The notes beneath the pieces are model-generated. The model was not told the DNA's origin and ran no database searches. It worked only from the letters and a program-made list of their open reading frames with translations. 64,000 bases of DNA, from contig MGXR01000017.1 of assembly GCA_001801425.1 (NCBI GenBank), positions 248,001 through 312,000 on the forward strand, in the 5' to 3' direction. Within the stretch, counting starts at the first letter, position 1. Each line of letters begins with the position of its first letter. A program made the position numbers and the translations under genes. Origin of the DNA: Gammaproteobacteria bacterium RIFCSPHIGHO2_02_FULL_42_43 (lineage in GTDB: Bacteria > Pseudomonadota > Gammaproteobacteria > Coxiellales > Coxiellaceae). Positions 34,037-42,597 of this stretch are shown one piece after another.

Positions 34037-34198
34037 CCGCTCCCTAACGGTCGCGGCTCCGATCGTGCGTGTGTATCCGCTCCCTAACGGTCGCGGCTCC
34101 GACATGACTCCAACCCCATGCAAAATAATCGGAGCCGCGAGTGTTAACGAGCGGGAAAATACTGAAAAATAATCGGAGCCGCGACCGTTAGGGAGCGG
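34037..34198. repeat. Four family-A REPs on the 5' side of the RAYT gene
   Basis: Copies at 34037-34060 and 34077-34100 (minus, CC/GG version), 34131-34154 (plus, GT/AC version) and 34175-34198 (plus, CC/GG version). The pair 34077-34154 is the inverted copy of 33338-33415 including the 30-base spacer; the two pairs differ only by the inner stem of one hairpin, where GT/AC is replaced by CC/GG. Upstream REPs may influence RAYT expression. Confidence 0.87.
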
Positions 34199-34306
34199 AG
34201 CGGTACTTCCTAACCCCTTGTTTCTAACCTCAAGAATCTCGCATTGTTACCCCAAATTCATCTTTATTTAAGCCAAGTTAGCTATACTGATCAACAAGAT
34301 TAGTCA

Positions 34307-37189
34307 TTGAGCGACGATGATGTTATGCCAGAACGCGGATTTCCATATTTTCCACAAACAGTAGTTGATGCATTCAATCAAACAATACCGCCTGGCGGAA
34401 TTCGCGATGCAAGTGCGCAAGGAATTGCAACAGAGATAAATCGCTCAGATATTTTTTTTAAAGGAAAGGAGATTGCGCCGGAACAGATTACTGCTACTAT
34501 CCCTAAAGAATTGGCTGATGCGTTTAGTCAATCGTTTGCAAGTGAATTTTCAGAATTTAAAAAGATTACGTATTACACCGGCATTCAAGGGAACTTTGCA
34601 GAAAAAACCCCATTTATTGCATACGGCAGACTAGTAACTCATTTTATCGATCAGGATACAGTTTGTGTTATTCGCAAAACGAACATATCCATCAGTGGGG
34701 GGGATAAAGATAAAAAAGAAGCATTGCCTTTAGCTACTACAAAACTGACATATAAACTCAACAGAAATGAAAATCCCATCGGCTTTTATTTTCAATCGGG
34801 AACTTGCGACGAACCCTTGCTGCATTCATTACTGACTGATCAAAAAAAAATAAACAATGAAGCCGAAACAAAAATTATTTTAGCACTGCTTTGTCGAAAT
34901 GCGTTACTCAATGCGGATCTTGCAGTTGAGGAAAAAATCAAAAAATTAAAAACCGTTTGTGAAAATTTGGAAGTATTATATGATGAAATAACAGAGGATA
35001 ATGCTGAATTTTCATACCATATTAAAAATCATGATAACATAGCGATTGCAATTATCGCTATAACACCCAATGCTCTTTACAAAGCAGTGAAAGATCAATT
35101 TCAAAAAGTACGCGGACTAAATTCATCATTCATTGCTTCAATCGAAGATAATTTTTTCTCAAAAAAACCATTGTTAGAACAACTGCAGAATGCAATAGCA
35201 CGCGGTAAAAAAGGTGGGGAAAAAAATAAACAAATCAGGCACGCTTACAATCAAGCACTTTACCAGTTATTTAAATCACAATGCGCGCAACAATTATGTG
35301 ATACCAAAAACGGCGAAATAAAAAAAGATATTTTTTTACAGCTTTGCACAGTGGCAGAAACACTGCGTGTTAAAAAAGATTTATCGAGTCTTGATTTTAG
35401 TAATGCGCATTTGGAAGAATGCGATTTTCAAAATGTCAATTTTACAGGATCAAATTTTAATAATGCTCACTTAACTCAATGTGATTTTAATGAAAGCACT
35501 TGTGTTGCTCGCTGCTCTTTTAAAAATGTCACTATGACATCATTTATTGATACTCGCAAAGCGCAAGATACCAGCGGCTTTCGCAAGGGATTTGAGCCGG
35601 GACCGTTCACGGTGCGTGCGGATATCAAAAATGCTGAAAATTTTTTAACAGAATTGAGCAAATATCATGAAATAAAAGAACCTCAGCATAGTACTGCACA
35701 GACAGCGCTTTATTTTCAAGGATTTTATAGAAAAATACAACGCAATGCACTCCTTGACTATAAAAAAAATCTAGGATTTATTATTTCACATGAAACTGAC
35801 ACTGAAACTTTGTTACCCCCGCCTATTTCCGCATCGACAAATCTTACGACACAACGAGGGGTATTGTGGTCAGAAAAATATGCTACTCCAGAAGTAATTC
35901 AAAAGTTATTTCCATTAACATCTGAATCCATCGATCAGTATCTTGCAAGCAAAGGAATTGAAAAAGGTGAATTGATTGCGCACAACTTTTCAGGCTCGCA
36001 AGATTTTTTTAGAAATATTTATCTTGGCGTTACTTCTTCCGATCAATTTCAATCGGTTTTGCAGAACTTTCATCAGGTAATATCTGACGCTTTGCTCATG
36101 AAAGAACTTATCGTATTGCGACTGATCGTTAAAAACGAAGGTGAACCATATCAACTGATTTCTGTGTTTCTTGAGCCAGAAACAAAGACTTTTTATTTAG
36201 ATATCTTTTCATCAACACAAACCGATCAACGCAATGAGGAAACTCACAAAATAATCGCAGCATTGAAAATTGCTTTTTCGGAGTATGAAAATAAACAAGC
36301 TGATACACACAATTTTGCGATTCAAGAAGAGGAATTTTTTTCGCAAATCAATGTCGATAATCTTCTATGTACTGTAGATGGATTATTTATTTATTGCGAT
36401 AAGAATGACGCACACTGGGAATTAAGAAAGTACATGCAAATTGAACAGCATAAGAAACAACAAGTAGCATTCATGAATCAGAATATTCACAAAAAAACTC
36501 TTACGCAGTGCAATACAGTGTCACCGCAAGCCATTCCCACTTCCACTTCGGCAATGCAACCAGTTTCCTCGAAATCAGCAGCGAAAGCTGAGCTTGAAAT
36601 CTTCGCAACACATTTTAATAACGCAATTTTTAAAACGATAGTAACTGACGAGAATCAATTTCTAAAAAAAATGGACGTCGCTTCTGCGAGCGCGCGACTA
36701 GAAAAAGATTGCAAAACAAGTTTTTTATCGATTGATGAGAAAAAAAATTGCTGCACGGCAACACTCGATTTTACTTTTAAAAAAAATGATGTGACTACTG
36801 CTGAAGCTGATGTTCAATTATCTTGCGCGCTGGCGAACACTGCTCACAATGAAACAAATTTTATTTGGGAGTGCAAAACAAAGGCAGATTCACTGCTGGA
36901 TGCCTATCGTTTAATTGCAGTGGAATCTCTCGAGACTCGCCGTTTGTTATATGCAGATAGCAAGACCGTGCAATACAATGAAATCGCATTATCTGGAATT
37001 CCAACGGGACATGAAGATAAAGTGATTCAAGCGCATTTCGCGGCGGGATTTGTCAAAGTGATTGTGAATGGGAAAACGCATGCTGCTTCAAACAGCCAAG
37101 CATTTTTTCCGCCCGTATCTCCGGGCAGCTCTGTCGAACTATCGCCGTCATCGCCGCCGCCGTCGCCACCATCATCACCAAAAAATTAA
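34307..37189 (+). CDS. Pentapeptide-like paralogue of the 1956-aa protein, degenerate protease-like domain
   Basis: 960 aa from TTG 34307 (ATG 34325 is the alternative; neither has a good ribosome site; TATACT at 34283-34288 is a likely -10). Residues 60-200 are a beta-rich module ending FQSGTCDEPLLHSLLTD. A helical phrase (HAYNQALYQLFKSQ) leads to pentapeptide-like turns at about 362-412 (LSSLDFSNAHLEECDFQNV). Residues about 595-700 align with the protease-like part of the 1956-aa protein, but the expected His is Pro614 and the expected Asp is Ser635, and no Cys-Gly follows. The tail is Pro/Ser-rich (PPPSPPSSPKN). A secreted, catalytically dead partner or decoy is a reasonable guess. Confidence 0.55.
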   Translation: MSDDDVMPERGFPYFPQTVVDAFNQTIPPGGIRDASAQGIATEINRSDIFFKGKEIAPEQITATIPKELADAFSQSFASEFSEFKKITYYTGIQGNFAEKTPFIAYGRLVTHFIDQDTVCVIRKTNISISGGDKDKKEALPLATTKLTYKLNRNENPIGFYFQSGTCDEPLLHSLLTDQKKINNEAETKIILALLCRNALLNADLAVEEKIKKLKTVCENLEVLYDEITEDNAEFSYHIKNHDNIAIAIIAITPNALYKAVKDQFQKVRGLNSSFIASIEDNFFSKKPLLEQLQNAIARGKKGGEKNKQIRHAYNQALYQLFKSQCAQQLCDTKNGEIKKDIFLQLCTVAETLRVKKDLSSLDFSNAHLEECDFQNVNFTGSNFNNAHLTQCDFNESTCVARCSFKNVTMTSFIDTRKAQDTSGFRKGFEPGPFTVRADIKNAENFLTELSKYHEIKEPQHSTAQTALYFQGFYRKIQRNALLDYKKNLGFIISHETDTETLLPPPISASTNLTTQRGVLWSEKYATPEVIQKLFPLTSESIDQYLASKGIEKGELIAHNFSGSQDFFRNIYLGVTSSDQFQSVLQNFHQVISDALLMKELIVLRLIVKNEGEPYQLISVFLEPETKTFYLDIFSSTQTDQRNEETHKIIAALKIAFSEYENKQADTHNFAIQEEEFFSQINVDNLLCTVDGLFIYCDKNDAHWELRKYMQIEQHKKQQVAFMNQNIHKKTLTQCNTVSPQAIPTSTSAMQPVSSKSAAKAELEIFATHFNNAIFKTIVTDENQFLKKMDVASASARLEKDCKTSFLSIDEKKNCCTATLDFTFKKNDVTTAEADVQLSCALANTAHNETNFIWECKTKADSLLDAYRLIAVESLETRRLLYADSKTVQYNEIALSGIPTGHEDKVIQAHFAAGFVKVIVNGKTHAASNSQAFFPPVSPGSSVELSPSSPPPSPPSSPKN

Positions 37190-37220
37190 GTAATAAAGAG
37201 TAGCGCACGCGTTATTTGAT

Positions 37221-37361
37221 TCACTCGCTACCGCTCGTGTCTATGTCCTGATTTATTTTCACTCGCTACCACTCGCGTCTATGTCCTGATTTATTTTCAC
37301 TCGCTACCGCTCGTGTCTATGTCTTGCAAAAACGGACATAGACACGAGCGGTAGCGAGTGA
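37221..37361. repeat. Family-B palindromes: three direct copies with 38-bp period and one inverted
   Basis: Minus-strand copies begin at 37221, 37259 and 37297 (28 bases each, period 38), and a plus-strand copy occupies 37334-37361. Read from GGACATAGA, each has an outer stem CAC/GTG, GA opposite GA, inner GC/GC, loop GGTA. The middle copy has CGC/GTG and GT/GC, both kept by G-T wobble pairs. The cluster separates the convergent 960-aa gene and hemA. The last two copies could also pair with each other as a large hairpin. Confidence 0.85.
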
Positions 37362-37364
37362 ATA

Positions 37365-38582
37365 CTACAAAAAACTTTGAAACATTTCACACTGCTCTTC
37401 ACTCGCCGCTTCGCGTAATTTCACGGTGGGATGATGCAGCATTTTATTCACCAATTGCTGCCCAAATTTTTTGAGTACAACTTCGGGCAATTCACCGCGC
37501 GATAATTTTTTTAATGCTTTTTCGTATTCACCCGCGCAAATCGTTTCGAGCTGTTCACGATATTTCGCAATCACATGGCGCACGTGAAATACACGCATCT
37601 TTTGTAAAAATTGCAACGCGTGCGATTCCAAAATATTTTCCGCTTGCACTGCCGCTGATTGTCGATGATGCACATTATCTTGAATTATTTTTTTTAAATC
37701 ATCTAGGTGATATAACATCACGTGTTTTAGGGTAGCGACTTCGGGCTCAATGTCGCGCGGCATGGCCAAATCCATCAGCAATAAATTACGATTAGGCGCG
37801 AGCGCACTTTCAATCATGCCTTTTCCAATAATAGGCAAAGGACTTGCGGTTGCAGAAATCACGATATCCGTTTCTTTCAGATAGACAGGAATATCTTCTA
37901 ATCGAATCGCGTGCGCTTGCAATCGTGTTGCCAACGATTGTGTCTTTTCTATCGTGCGATTGGCAATCATTATTTTTTTTGCGCCATGTTCGTGCAAATG
38001 GGTTGCCATTAATTCAATAATGCTGCCCGCGCCAATGAGCAGAACGCGAGAATTTTCCAAAGATTTTTCGCATTGCTTGATTTGTTGCAGCACGGCGTAG
38101 GCGAGCGTGACAGGATGTGCTGCAATCGCTGTGTGTGTGCGCACGTGTTTACTTGCAGAAAATACCGCGGGAAATAATTGCGATAGCTGTTCCCCGACTG
38201 CCCCCACTTTTTCTGCCGTAAAATAAGCCTTTTTGATTTGCCCCGCGATTTGTGGCTCGCCCAAAATCATGGAATCCATACCGCTTGCCACGCGCATCGC
38301 ATGCACTACCGCTTCTTTTTCACGGTAAATATAAGCATGTGTGCTCAATTCACGCGGCGATAAATTTTTTTGCAGCGCCAGCCATTGCGCTAATGCGCAA
38401 GCATTGTTAGCAGTGGCATAAATTTCCGTGCGATGACAGGTAGATAATAAAACTGCTTCAGCGATATCAGTTGTTTGCATTAAATGACGAAGCGAATCAG
38501 CCCATTGCTCCTCTGCAAAAAATAATTTTTCGCGAAACTGGGCAGGGGCGGTTTGATGATTAACACCATAAACCAGTAACAC
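37365..38582 (-). CDS. hemA: Glutamyl-tRNA reductase
   Basis: 405 aa from GTG 38582, which has GCGGAG upstream; the reading frame is open further but VYGVNHQTAPAQFREKL is the natural N terminus. The catalytic Cys is in VLLSTCHRTEIYA, followed by SGMDSMILGEPQIAGQIK, the NADP fold LIGAGSIIELMATHL and the helical dimer domain. It reduces glutamyl-tRNA to glutamate-1-semialdehyde, the first step to haem. Divergent from lolB as in many gammaproteobacteria. Confidence 0.96.
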   Translation of the reverse strand: MLLVYGVNHQTAPAQFREKLFFAEEQWADSLRHLMQTTDIAEAVLLSTCHRTEIYATANNACALAQWLALQKNLSPRELSTHAYIYREKEAVVHAMRVASGMDSMILGEPQIAGQIKKAYFTAEKVGAVGEQLSQLFPAVFSASKHVRTHTAIAAHPVTLAYAVLQQIKQCEKSLENSRVLLIGAGSIIELMATHLHEHGAKKIMIANRTIEKTQSLATRLQAHAIRLEDIPVYLKETDIVISATASPLPIIGKGMIESALAPNRNLLLMDLAMPRDIEPEVATLKHVMLYHLDDLKKIIQDNVHHRQSAAVQAENILESHALQFLQKMRVFHVRHVIAKYREQLETICAGEYEKALKKLSRGELPEVVLKKFGQQLVNKMLHHPTVKLREAASEEQCEMFQSFL

Positions 38583-38679
38583 AATGATCTCCGCTTCAAA
38601 TAGAAGTTGCGCGCATGATAGCAACTCCAGTTCATACAGGGTAGCATAAAGAATGTCGTGTATTACTGAGGATGCGGGT

Positions 38680-39321
38680 ATGTTCAGACGGATCTTAATC
38701 ATATTGTGTGTGATGTGCTTAACGGGTTGCGCCAGCTTTCCATTCGACGGAAAACCTGCAGTTTACAAAGTAGAGCCGCCGGCACTTCGCCAAGCGCAAT
38801 TGGAAAAGATACAATTTTGGCGTATTTATGGCGCTTTTAGCATTCGCCAATCGAATCGCAGCGCTGAAATCGCGGATTTCAATTGGTATGAGTTCAATCG
38901 CGGTTATCGCATCAGTATCACTTCCGCATTGGATTTATATCGCATTTCCATTTTTCGACAATTTAATTCTGTAACGCTTTGGAAAAACGGCACAGAAGTT
39001 TCAGAAGCGAAAACACCTGAAGGATTGATGGAAAAAGCCATGGGTTGGTCGTTGCCCCTGCATCAATTAATTGTGTGGATTAAGGCAATGCCAGATGAAA
39101 ACGCGGGGCCTTTCAAAGCGTCCTACGATGAATTTGGACATTTAACCAAGTTGGTTCAGGCTGGTTGGACAATTTATTATGCGAAATTCAAACCGACGGA
39201 CAATGACATTGATTTGCCGCATGGCGTTATGTTGATACGTGGTAATTTAGAAGCGGATATTGCGATTAAGCATTGGGATCTAACGACGTATCGCGAACCC
39301 ACGCCGAAAATGATGCCTTGA
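38680..39321 (+). CDS. lolB: Outer-membrane lipoprotein receptor LolB
   Basis: 213 aa from ATG 38680 (GAGGAT upstream). The signal peptide ends with the lipobox CLTGCAS. WRIYGAFSIRQSNRSAEIADFNW is the first strand pair of LolB and LVQAGWTIYYAKF the second-half signature. LolB takes lipoproteins from LolA and puts them into the outer membrane. In most gammaproteobacteria ispE follows lolB; here a reversed tRNA-Gln comes next and ispE is not in the window. Confidence 0.88.
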   Translation: MFRRILIILCVMCLTGCASFPFDGKPAVYKVEPPALRQAQLEKIQFWRIYGAFSIRQSNRSAEIADFNWYEFNRGYRISITSALDLYRISIFRQFNSVTLWKNGTEVSEAKTPEGLMEKAMGWSLPLHQLIVWIKAMPDENAGPFKASYDEFGHLTKLVQAGWTIYYAKFKPTDNDIDLPHGVMLIRGNLEADIAIKHWDLTTYREPTPKMMP

Positions 39322-39362
39322 AGGCCCATGCCATGACTTTCATGAACACGCATAATTTGAAC

Positions 39363-39434
39363 CTGGGGTGCCAGGATTCGAACCTGGGTATGCCGGGATC
39401 AAAACCCGGTGCCTTACCGCTTGGCGACACCCCA
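39363..39434 (-). tRNA. tRNA-Gln (anticodon TTG)
   Basis: On the minus strand: acceptor TGGGGTG/CACCCCA with discriminator G, D arm GCC/GGC, anticodon stem CCGGG/CCCGG around TTTTGAT (anticodon TTG), T arm CCAGG/CCTGG with TTCGAAT. CCA is not encoded. It lies in the lolB-prs gap, against the direction of both neighbours. Confidence 0.96.
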
Positions 39435-39543
39435 ATACAATTTGCGCTAAGAAAATCGTATTTTACGCGCTTATCGTGCTCTGTCAATTTTCTATTAATT
39501 AACGTTATAATGTGTTCCGTGATAAACAGGCTGAAGGTGATTA

Positions 39544-40494
39544 GTGGCATTCGTCAAAATTTTCGCGGGTAGTGCAACGCCGGTGCTCGCAGAACGCGTG
39601 GTGGAATATTTAGGTTTATCGCTGGGAAAAGCCATGGTCGGGACTTTCAGCGATGGTGAAACGCGTGTTGAAATTCGAGAAAACGTGCGCGGGCGTGATG
39701 TCTTCATGATTCAGTCCACGAGCGCGCCGTGTAATGACAATTTGATGGAATTATTGTTTATGGCTGATGCATTACGACGCGCATCAGCAACGAGCATCAC
39801 CGCCGTTGTTCCTTATTTTGGTTATGCAAGACAAGATCGCCGCGTGCGTTCTTCTCGCGTCCCCATTTCAGCGAAAGTGGTTGCGGACATGATTGCAAAA
39901 GTGGGTATTACACGTTTGATCACTGTCGATTTACACGCGGATCAAATTCAAGGATTTTTTTCTATTCCTGTTGATAATGTTTATGCAAGCCCGTTGATTT
40001 TGGAACAACACGGCATATTAGCAGATTATCCGGATTTAACAGTGGTATCGCCGGATGTTGGCGGTGTCGTGCGCGCACGCGCAATTGCGAAGCGTTTGCA
40101 TGATGCCGATTTGGCAATCATCGACAAGCGGCGTCCGACTGCGAATCAGTCGCAGGTGATGAATGTGATTGGGCGTGTGGAAAATCGAGATTGTTTGATT
40201 GTGGATGATATTGTCGATACCGCAGGTACGCTGTGTCACGCGGCAGAAGCGCTCAAAGAACGGGGCGCAAAACGAATTGCAGCCTATTGCACGCATCCGG
40301 TTTTATCAGGAAAAGCGCTAGAGTATATTGAGGAATCAATTTTGGATGCGGTGATTGTCACAGACACGATCCCGCTTTCTGAGGCCGCCTTAAAATGCAA
40401 AAAGATCAAGCAAGTGTCTTTAAGTGGCCTGATTGCTGAAACGATCTCTCGTATCACGACGAATGAGTCGGTGAGTTCGTTATTCGAAGATTAA
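39544..40494 (+). CDS. prs: Ribose-phosphate pyrophosphokinase
   Basis: 316 aa. [13 protein letters not shown] at the start, the ATP loop [21 protein letters not shown], the PRPP-binding [12 protein letters not shown] and the flexible loop DKRRP. Makes PRPP from ribose 5-phosphate and ATP, for nucleotides, His and Trp. GTG 39544 has AAGGTGAT upstream. First gene of the prs-rplY-pth-ychF set. Confidence 0.97.
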   Translation: MAFVKIFAGSATPVLAERVVEYLGLSLGKAMVGTFSDGETRVEIRENVRGRDVFMIQSTSAPCNDNLMELLFMADALRRASATSITAVVPYFGYARQDRRVRSSRVPISAKVVADMIAKVGITRLITVDLHADQIQGFFSIPVDNVYASPLILEQHGILADYPDLTVVSPDVGGVVRARAIAKRLHDADLAIIDKRRPTANQSQVMNVIGRVENRDCLIVDDIVDTAGTLCHAAEALKERGAKRIAAYCTHPVLSGKALEYIEESILDAVIVTDTIPLSEAALKCKKIKQVSLSGLIAETISRITTNESVSSLFED

Positions 40495-40561
40495 TTATAT
40501 AAACTGGTAATTTCTCTAAAAATCGCTACAATGTCGCTTTGTTTATCAATTGGAGTACGTC

Positions 40562-41281
40562 ATGTCTACTGCGTTTGAATTCGAAGGTAAAATGCGTGAA
40601 GCCACTGGAAGAGCGGCTGTGCGTCGTTTGCGTTCGATGGAAGATCAAGTGCCTGCCATTGTGTATGGCGCTGGCAAAGCACCGATGCCAATTAGTTTAT
40701 CGCACAACAAAGTTCAAGAAGCGTTAAAACACGAAGCCGTGTATTCGCACATTTTGACGCTGAAATGCGACGGTGTAGAAGAAAAAGTGGTTTTGAAAGC
40801 ATTGATGCGCCATCCGTTTAAACCAAAAATTATGCATATGGATTTTTTGCGCATTGATACCAAGCAAAAAATTACGATGCGTGTGCCGTTGCACTTTTTG
40901 GGTGAAGACAAAGCGCCTGGCCTGAAAGAATTGGGCGTGCTATCAAAATTAATTACCCATGTTGAAGTTTCTTGTTTGCCGCTGAATTTGCCGGAATATA
41001 TTTCCGTCGATATTTCAGGGTTAAACATTCATGACTCAATTCATATGTCGCAACTGAAAATGCCTGAAAACGTAGCGTTTGCGCATGCGTTGGATGCAGA
41101 TCATGATCAGGTGGTCGTGAGTATTCATCCGCCAGCTGCGGAAGAGCCTGAAGAAACAGCAGCGCCAGAAGTTGTTGAGACTGTCATTACAGGTCAGAAA
41201 CCGGAAGAGCCAGTTGCTGAAGGTGAAGAAACAAAAGACGGCAAAGAAGCAAAGTCGAAAGATAAAGAAAAAGATAAATAA
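40562..41281 (+). CDS. rplY: Ribosomal protein bL25, long Ctc/TL5 form
   Basis: 239 aa from ATG 40562 (GGAG six bases upstream). FEGKMREATGRAAVRRLRSM and VPAIVYGAGKAP are the L25 N-terminal 5S-rRNA-binding domain; the second Ctc/TL5 domain follows (VPLHFLGEDKAPG, HVEVSCLPLNLPEYI). The tail is acidic then Lys-rich (KDGKEAKSKDKEKDK). Binds 5S rRNA in the large subunit. TACAAT at about 40526-40531 is a possible -10. Confidence 0.95.
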   Translation: MSTAFEFEGKMREATGRAAVRRLRSMEDQVPAIVYGAGKAPMPISLSHNKVQEALKHEAVYSHILTLKCDGVEEKVVLKALMRHPFKPKIMHMDFLRIDTKQKITMRVPLHFLGEDKAPGLKELGVLSKLITHVEVSCLPLNLPEYISVDISGLNIHDSIHMSQLKMPENVAFAHALDADHDQVVVSIHPPAAEEPEETAAPEVVETVITGQKPEEPVAEGEETKDGKEAKSKDKEKDK

Positions 41282-41295
41282 CGCGAGATTGCAGG

Positions 41296-41883
41296 ATGCG
41301 CATCCAATGTATCATTGGTCTTGGCAATCCTGGCGCGCAGTATGCCAAAACGCGGCATAATGTGGGCGCCTGGTTTGCGGATGAATTGGCATCACGAGAA
41401 AATGCTGCGTTCAAAAAAGAAAAACAATTGCATGGGTATGCCGCAAAATTTTCTGCAGCAGATAATTCCCCCATTTGGATTTTTAAACCGAGCACGTTTA
41501 TGAATGAAAGTGGCATCGCCGTTTCGCAGTTTATTCAGTTTTATAAAATTTCCACAGCATCTATTTTAATTGTGCATGATGAACTGGATTTTGAGGCAGG
41601 AATAGCGCGTCTAAAAAAAGGGGGTGGCCATGGCGGCCATAACGGATTGCGCGATATTATTTCGCATATAGGCGCTGATTTTTATCGTTTGCGTTTAGGT
41701 ATTGGTCATCCAGGCCATCGAGACCAAGTGACAGACTATGTGTTGCAAAATCCAAGCCGCGCAGATCACACGAAAATCATTCAATCCATCGATGACGCGC
41801 TTGCCGTCATGCCGCAATTATTCAATGGCGAAATTCAACAAGCGTTTCATGCGTTGCATTCTGAATCGGAGCCGCGAACGTGA
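41296..41883 (+). CDS. pth: Peptidyl-tRNA hydrolase
   Basis: 195 aa. IIGLGNPGAQYAKTRHNVG contains Asn and the catalytic His of the T-R-H-N-x-G motif; KPSTFMNESG, LIVHDELDF and KKGGGHGGHNGLRDI are also present. It frees tRNAs from stalled peptidyl-tRNA and is essential. The last five codons and the stop (SEPRT, TGA) are encoded by a truncated family-A REP, so the C terminus was replaced by repeat sequence. Confidence 0.96.
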   Translation: MRIQCIIGLGNPGAQYAKTRHNVGAWFADELASRENAAFKKEKQLHGYAAKFSAADNSPIWIFKPSTFMNESGIAVSQFIQFYKISTASILIVHDELDFEAGIARLKKGGGHGGHNGLRDIISHIGADFYRLRLGIGHPGHRDQVTDYVLQNPSRADHTKIIQSIDDALAVMPQLFNGEIQQAFHALHSESEPRT

Positions 41884-41887
41884 GCGC
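41868..41887 (+). repeat. Truncated family-A REP at the end of pth
   Basis: GGAGCCGCGAACG then TGAGCG: the AC/GT version with part of the loop and one inner-stem strand removed, which created the TGA stop of pth. It probably no longer folds as a full hairpin. Confidence 0.65.
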
Positions 41888-41920
41888 GCTTTATCAACAC
41901 GACCATTTTTATTATTGTAA

Positions 41921-41955
41921 AAAACCGTCGTTTTTCGACGGTTTTGTGCTATAAT
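41921..41955 (+). promoter_or_regulatory. Hairpin plus extended -10 promoter of the abiE operon
   Basis: AAAACCGTCG (41921-41930) and CGACGGTTTT (41936-41945) form a perfect 10-bp inverted repeat around five T. TGC-TATAAT (41947-41955) is an extended -10. A start about seven bases on would be at the A of the abiEi ATG (41962), so the message should be leaderless. The inverted repeat may end pth transcription or be the AbiEi operator, since AbiEi antitoxins repress their own promoter through inverted repeats. Confidence 0.6.
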
Positions 41956-41961
41956 TATCCC

Positions 41962-42597
41962 ATGAGCACAGTACTAGAAGATAAATTATGGCATTACCCA
42001 TCGCTTGTTGTGACAGAATCACAGCTGGCGCAATTGTTAGGTGGCACGCCAGACAGTTACAATGCAAAAATTCGTCGTGCAGTTGCAAATGGGCATTTAA
42101 TTCGCCTGAAACGCGGCGTCTTCTGTCTTGGGAAAAAATTAGCATTAAAACCAATATCAACTTTTGAAATGGCGCAATTTATTTATGGACCTTCTTATGT
42201 TAGTTTCGAATCCGCACTGTCTTACCACAGCTTGATTCCCGAAGCGGTTTATATGACGACATCAGCTTGTATTTTACGCAACAGAGTTTTTAACAGTCTT
42301 CATGGAAATTTTTCATACAGCTGTTTACCAACAAAAAATTTTTTTATTGAAGTCGAATATGTTGAATCAGGTGAAAATCAGTTTTTAATGGCCTCGCCGT
42401 GGAAAGCATTGCTAGATTATATTTATCATAATAAATTAGATTGGCATGATTTTTCGCCTGTATTAGGCAGTCTTCGAATTGAAGATGATGCATTACCCAA
42501 AATTTCGCGCATGAGACTTCAAAATTTAAAAAGTTATTATCATTCGAAACGCATTAATATTTTTGTTGATGCAATTCCAGAGGAATTAATTGTATGA
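41962..42597 (+). CDS. abiEi: AbiEi-type antitoxin (transcriptional repressor)
   Basis: 211 aa. The N terminus is a winged helix (SQLAQLLGGTPDSYNAKIRR, then NGHLIRLKRGVFCL) as in AbiEi/DUF6088 antitoxins; YGPSYVSFESALSYHSLIPE is the strongly conserved phrase of the C-terminal domain. It pairs with the nucleotidyltransferase toxin through an ATGA overlap. Type IV systems: the antitoxin does not bind the toxin but opposes its effect and represses the operon. There is no ribosome-binding site before ATG 41962, consistent with leaderless translation. Confidence 0.88.
   Translation: MSTVLEDKLWHYPSLVVTESQLAQLLGGTPDSYNAKIRRAVANGHLIRLKRGVFCLGKKLALKPISTFEMAQFIYGPSYVSFESALSYHSLIPEAVYMTTSACILRNRVFNSLHGNFSYSCLPTKNFFIEVEYVESGENQFLMASPWKALLDYIYHNKLDWHDFSPVLGSLRIEDDALPKISRMRLQNLKSYYHSKRINIFVDAIPEELIV

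Noticed and set aside
37221-37361. CRISPR array
   Set aside because: The 38-bp period has three units, but the 10-base spacers are the same (GATTTATTT-like) and one copy is inverted; no cas genes. It is a palindrome cluster.
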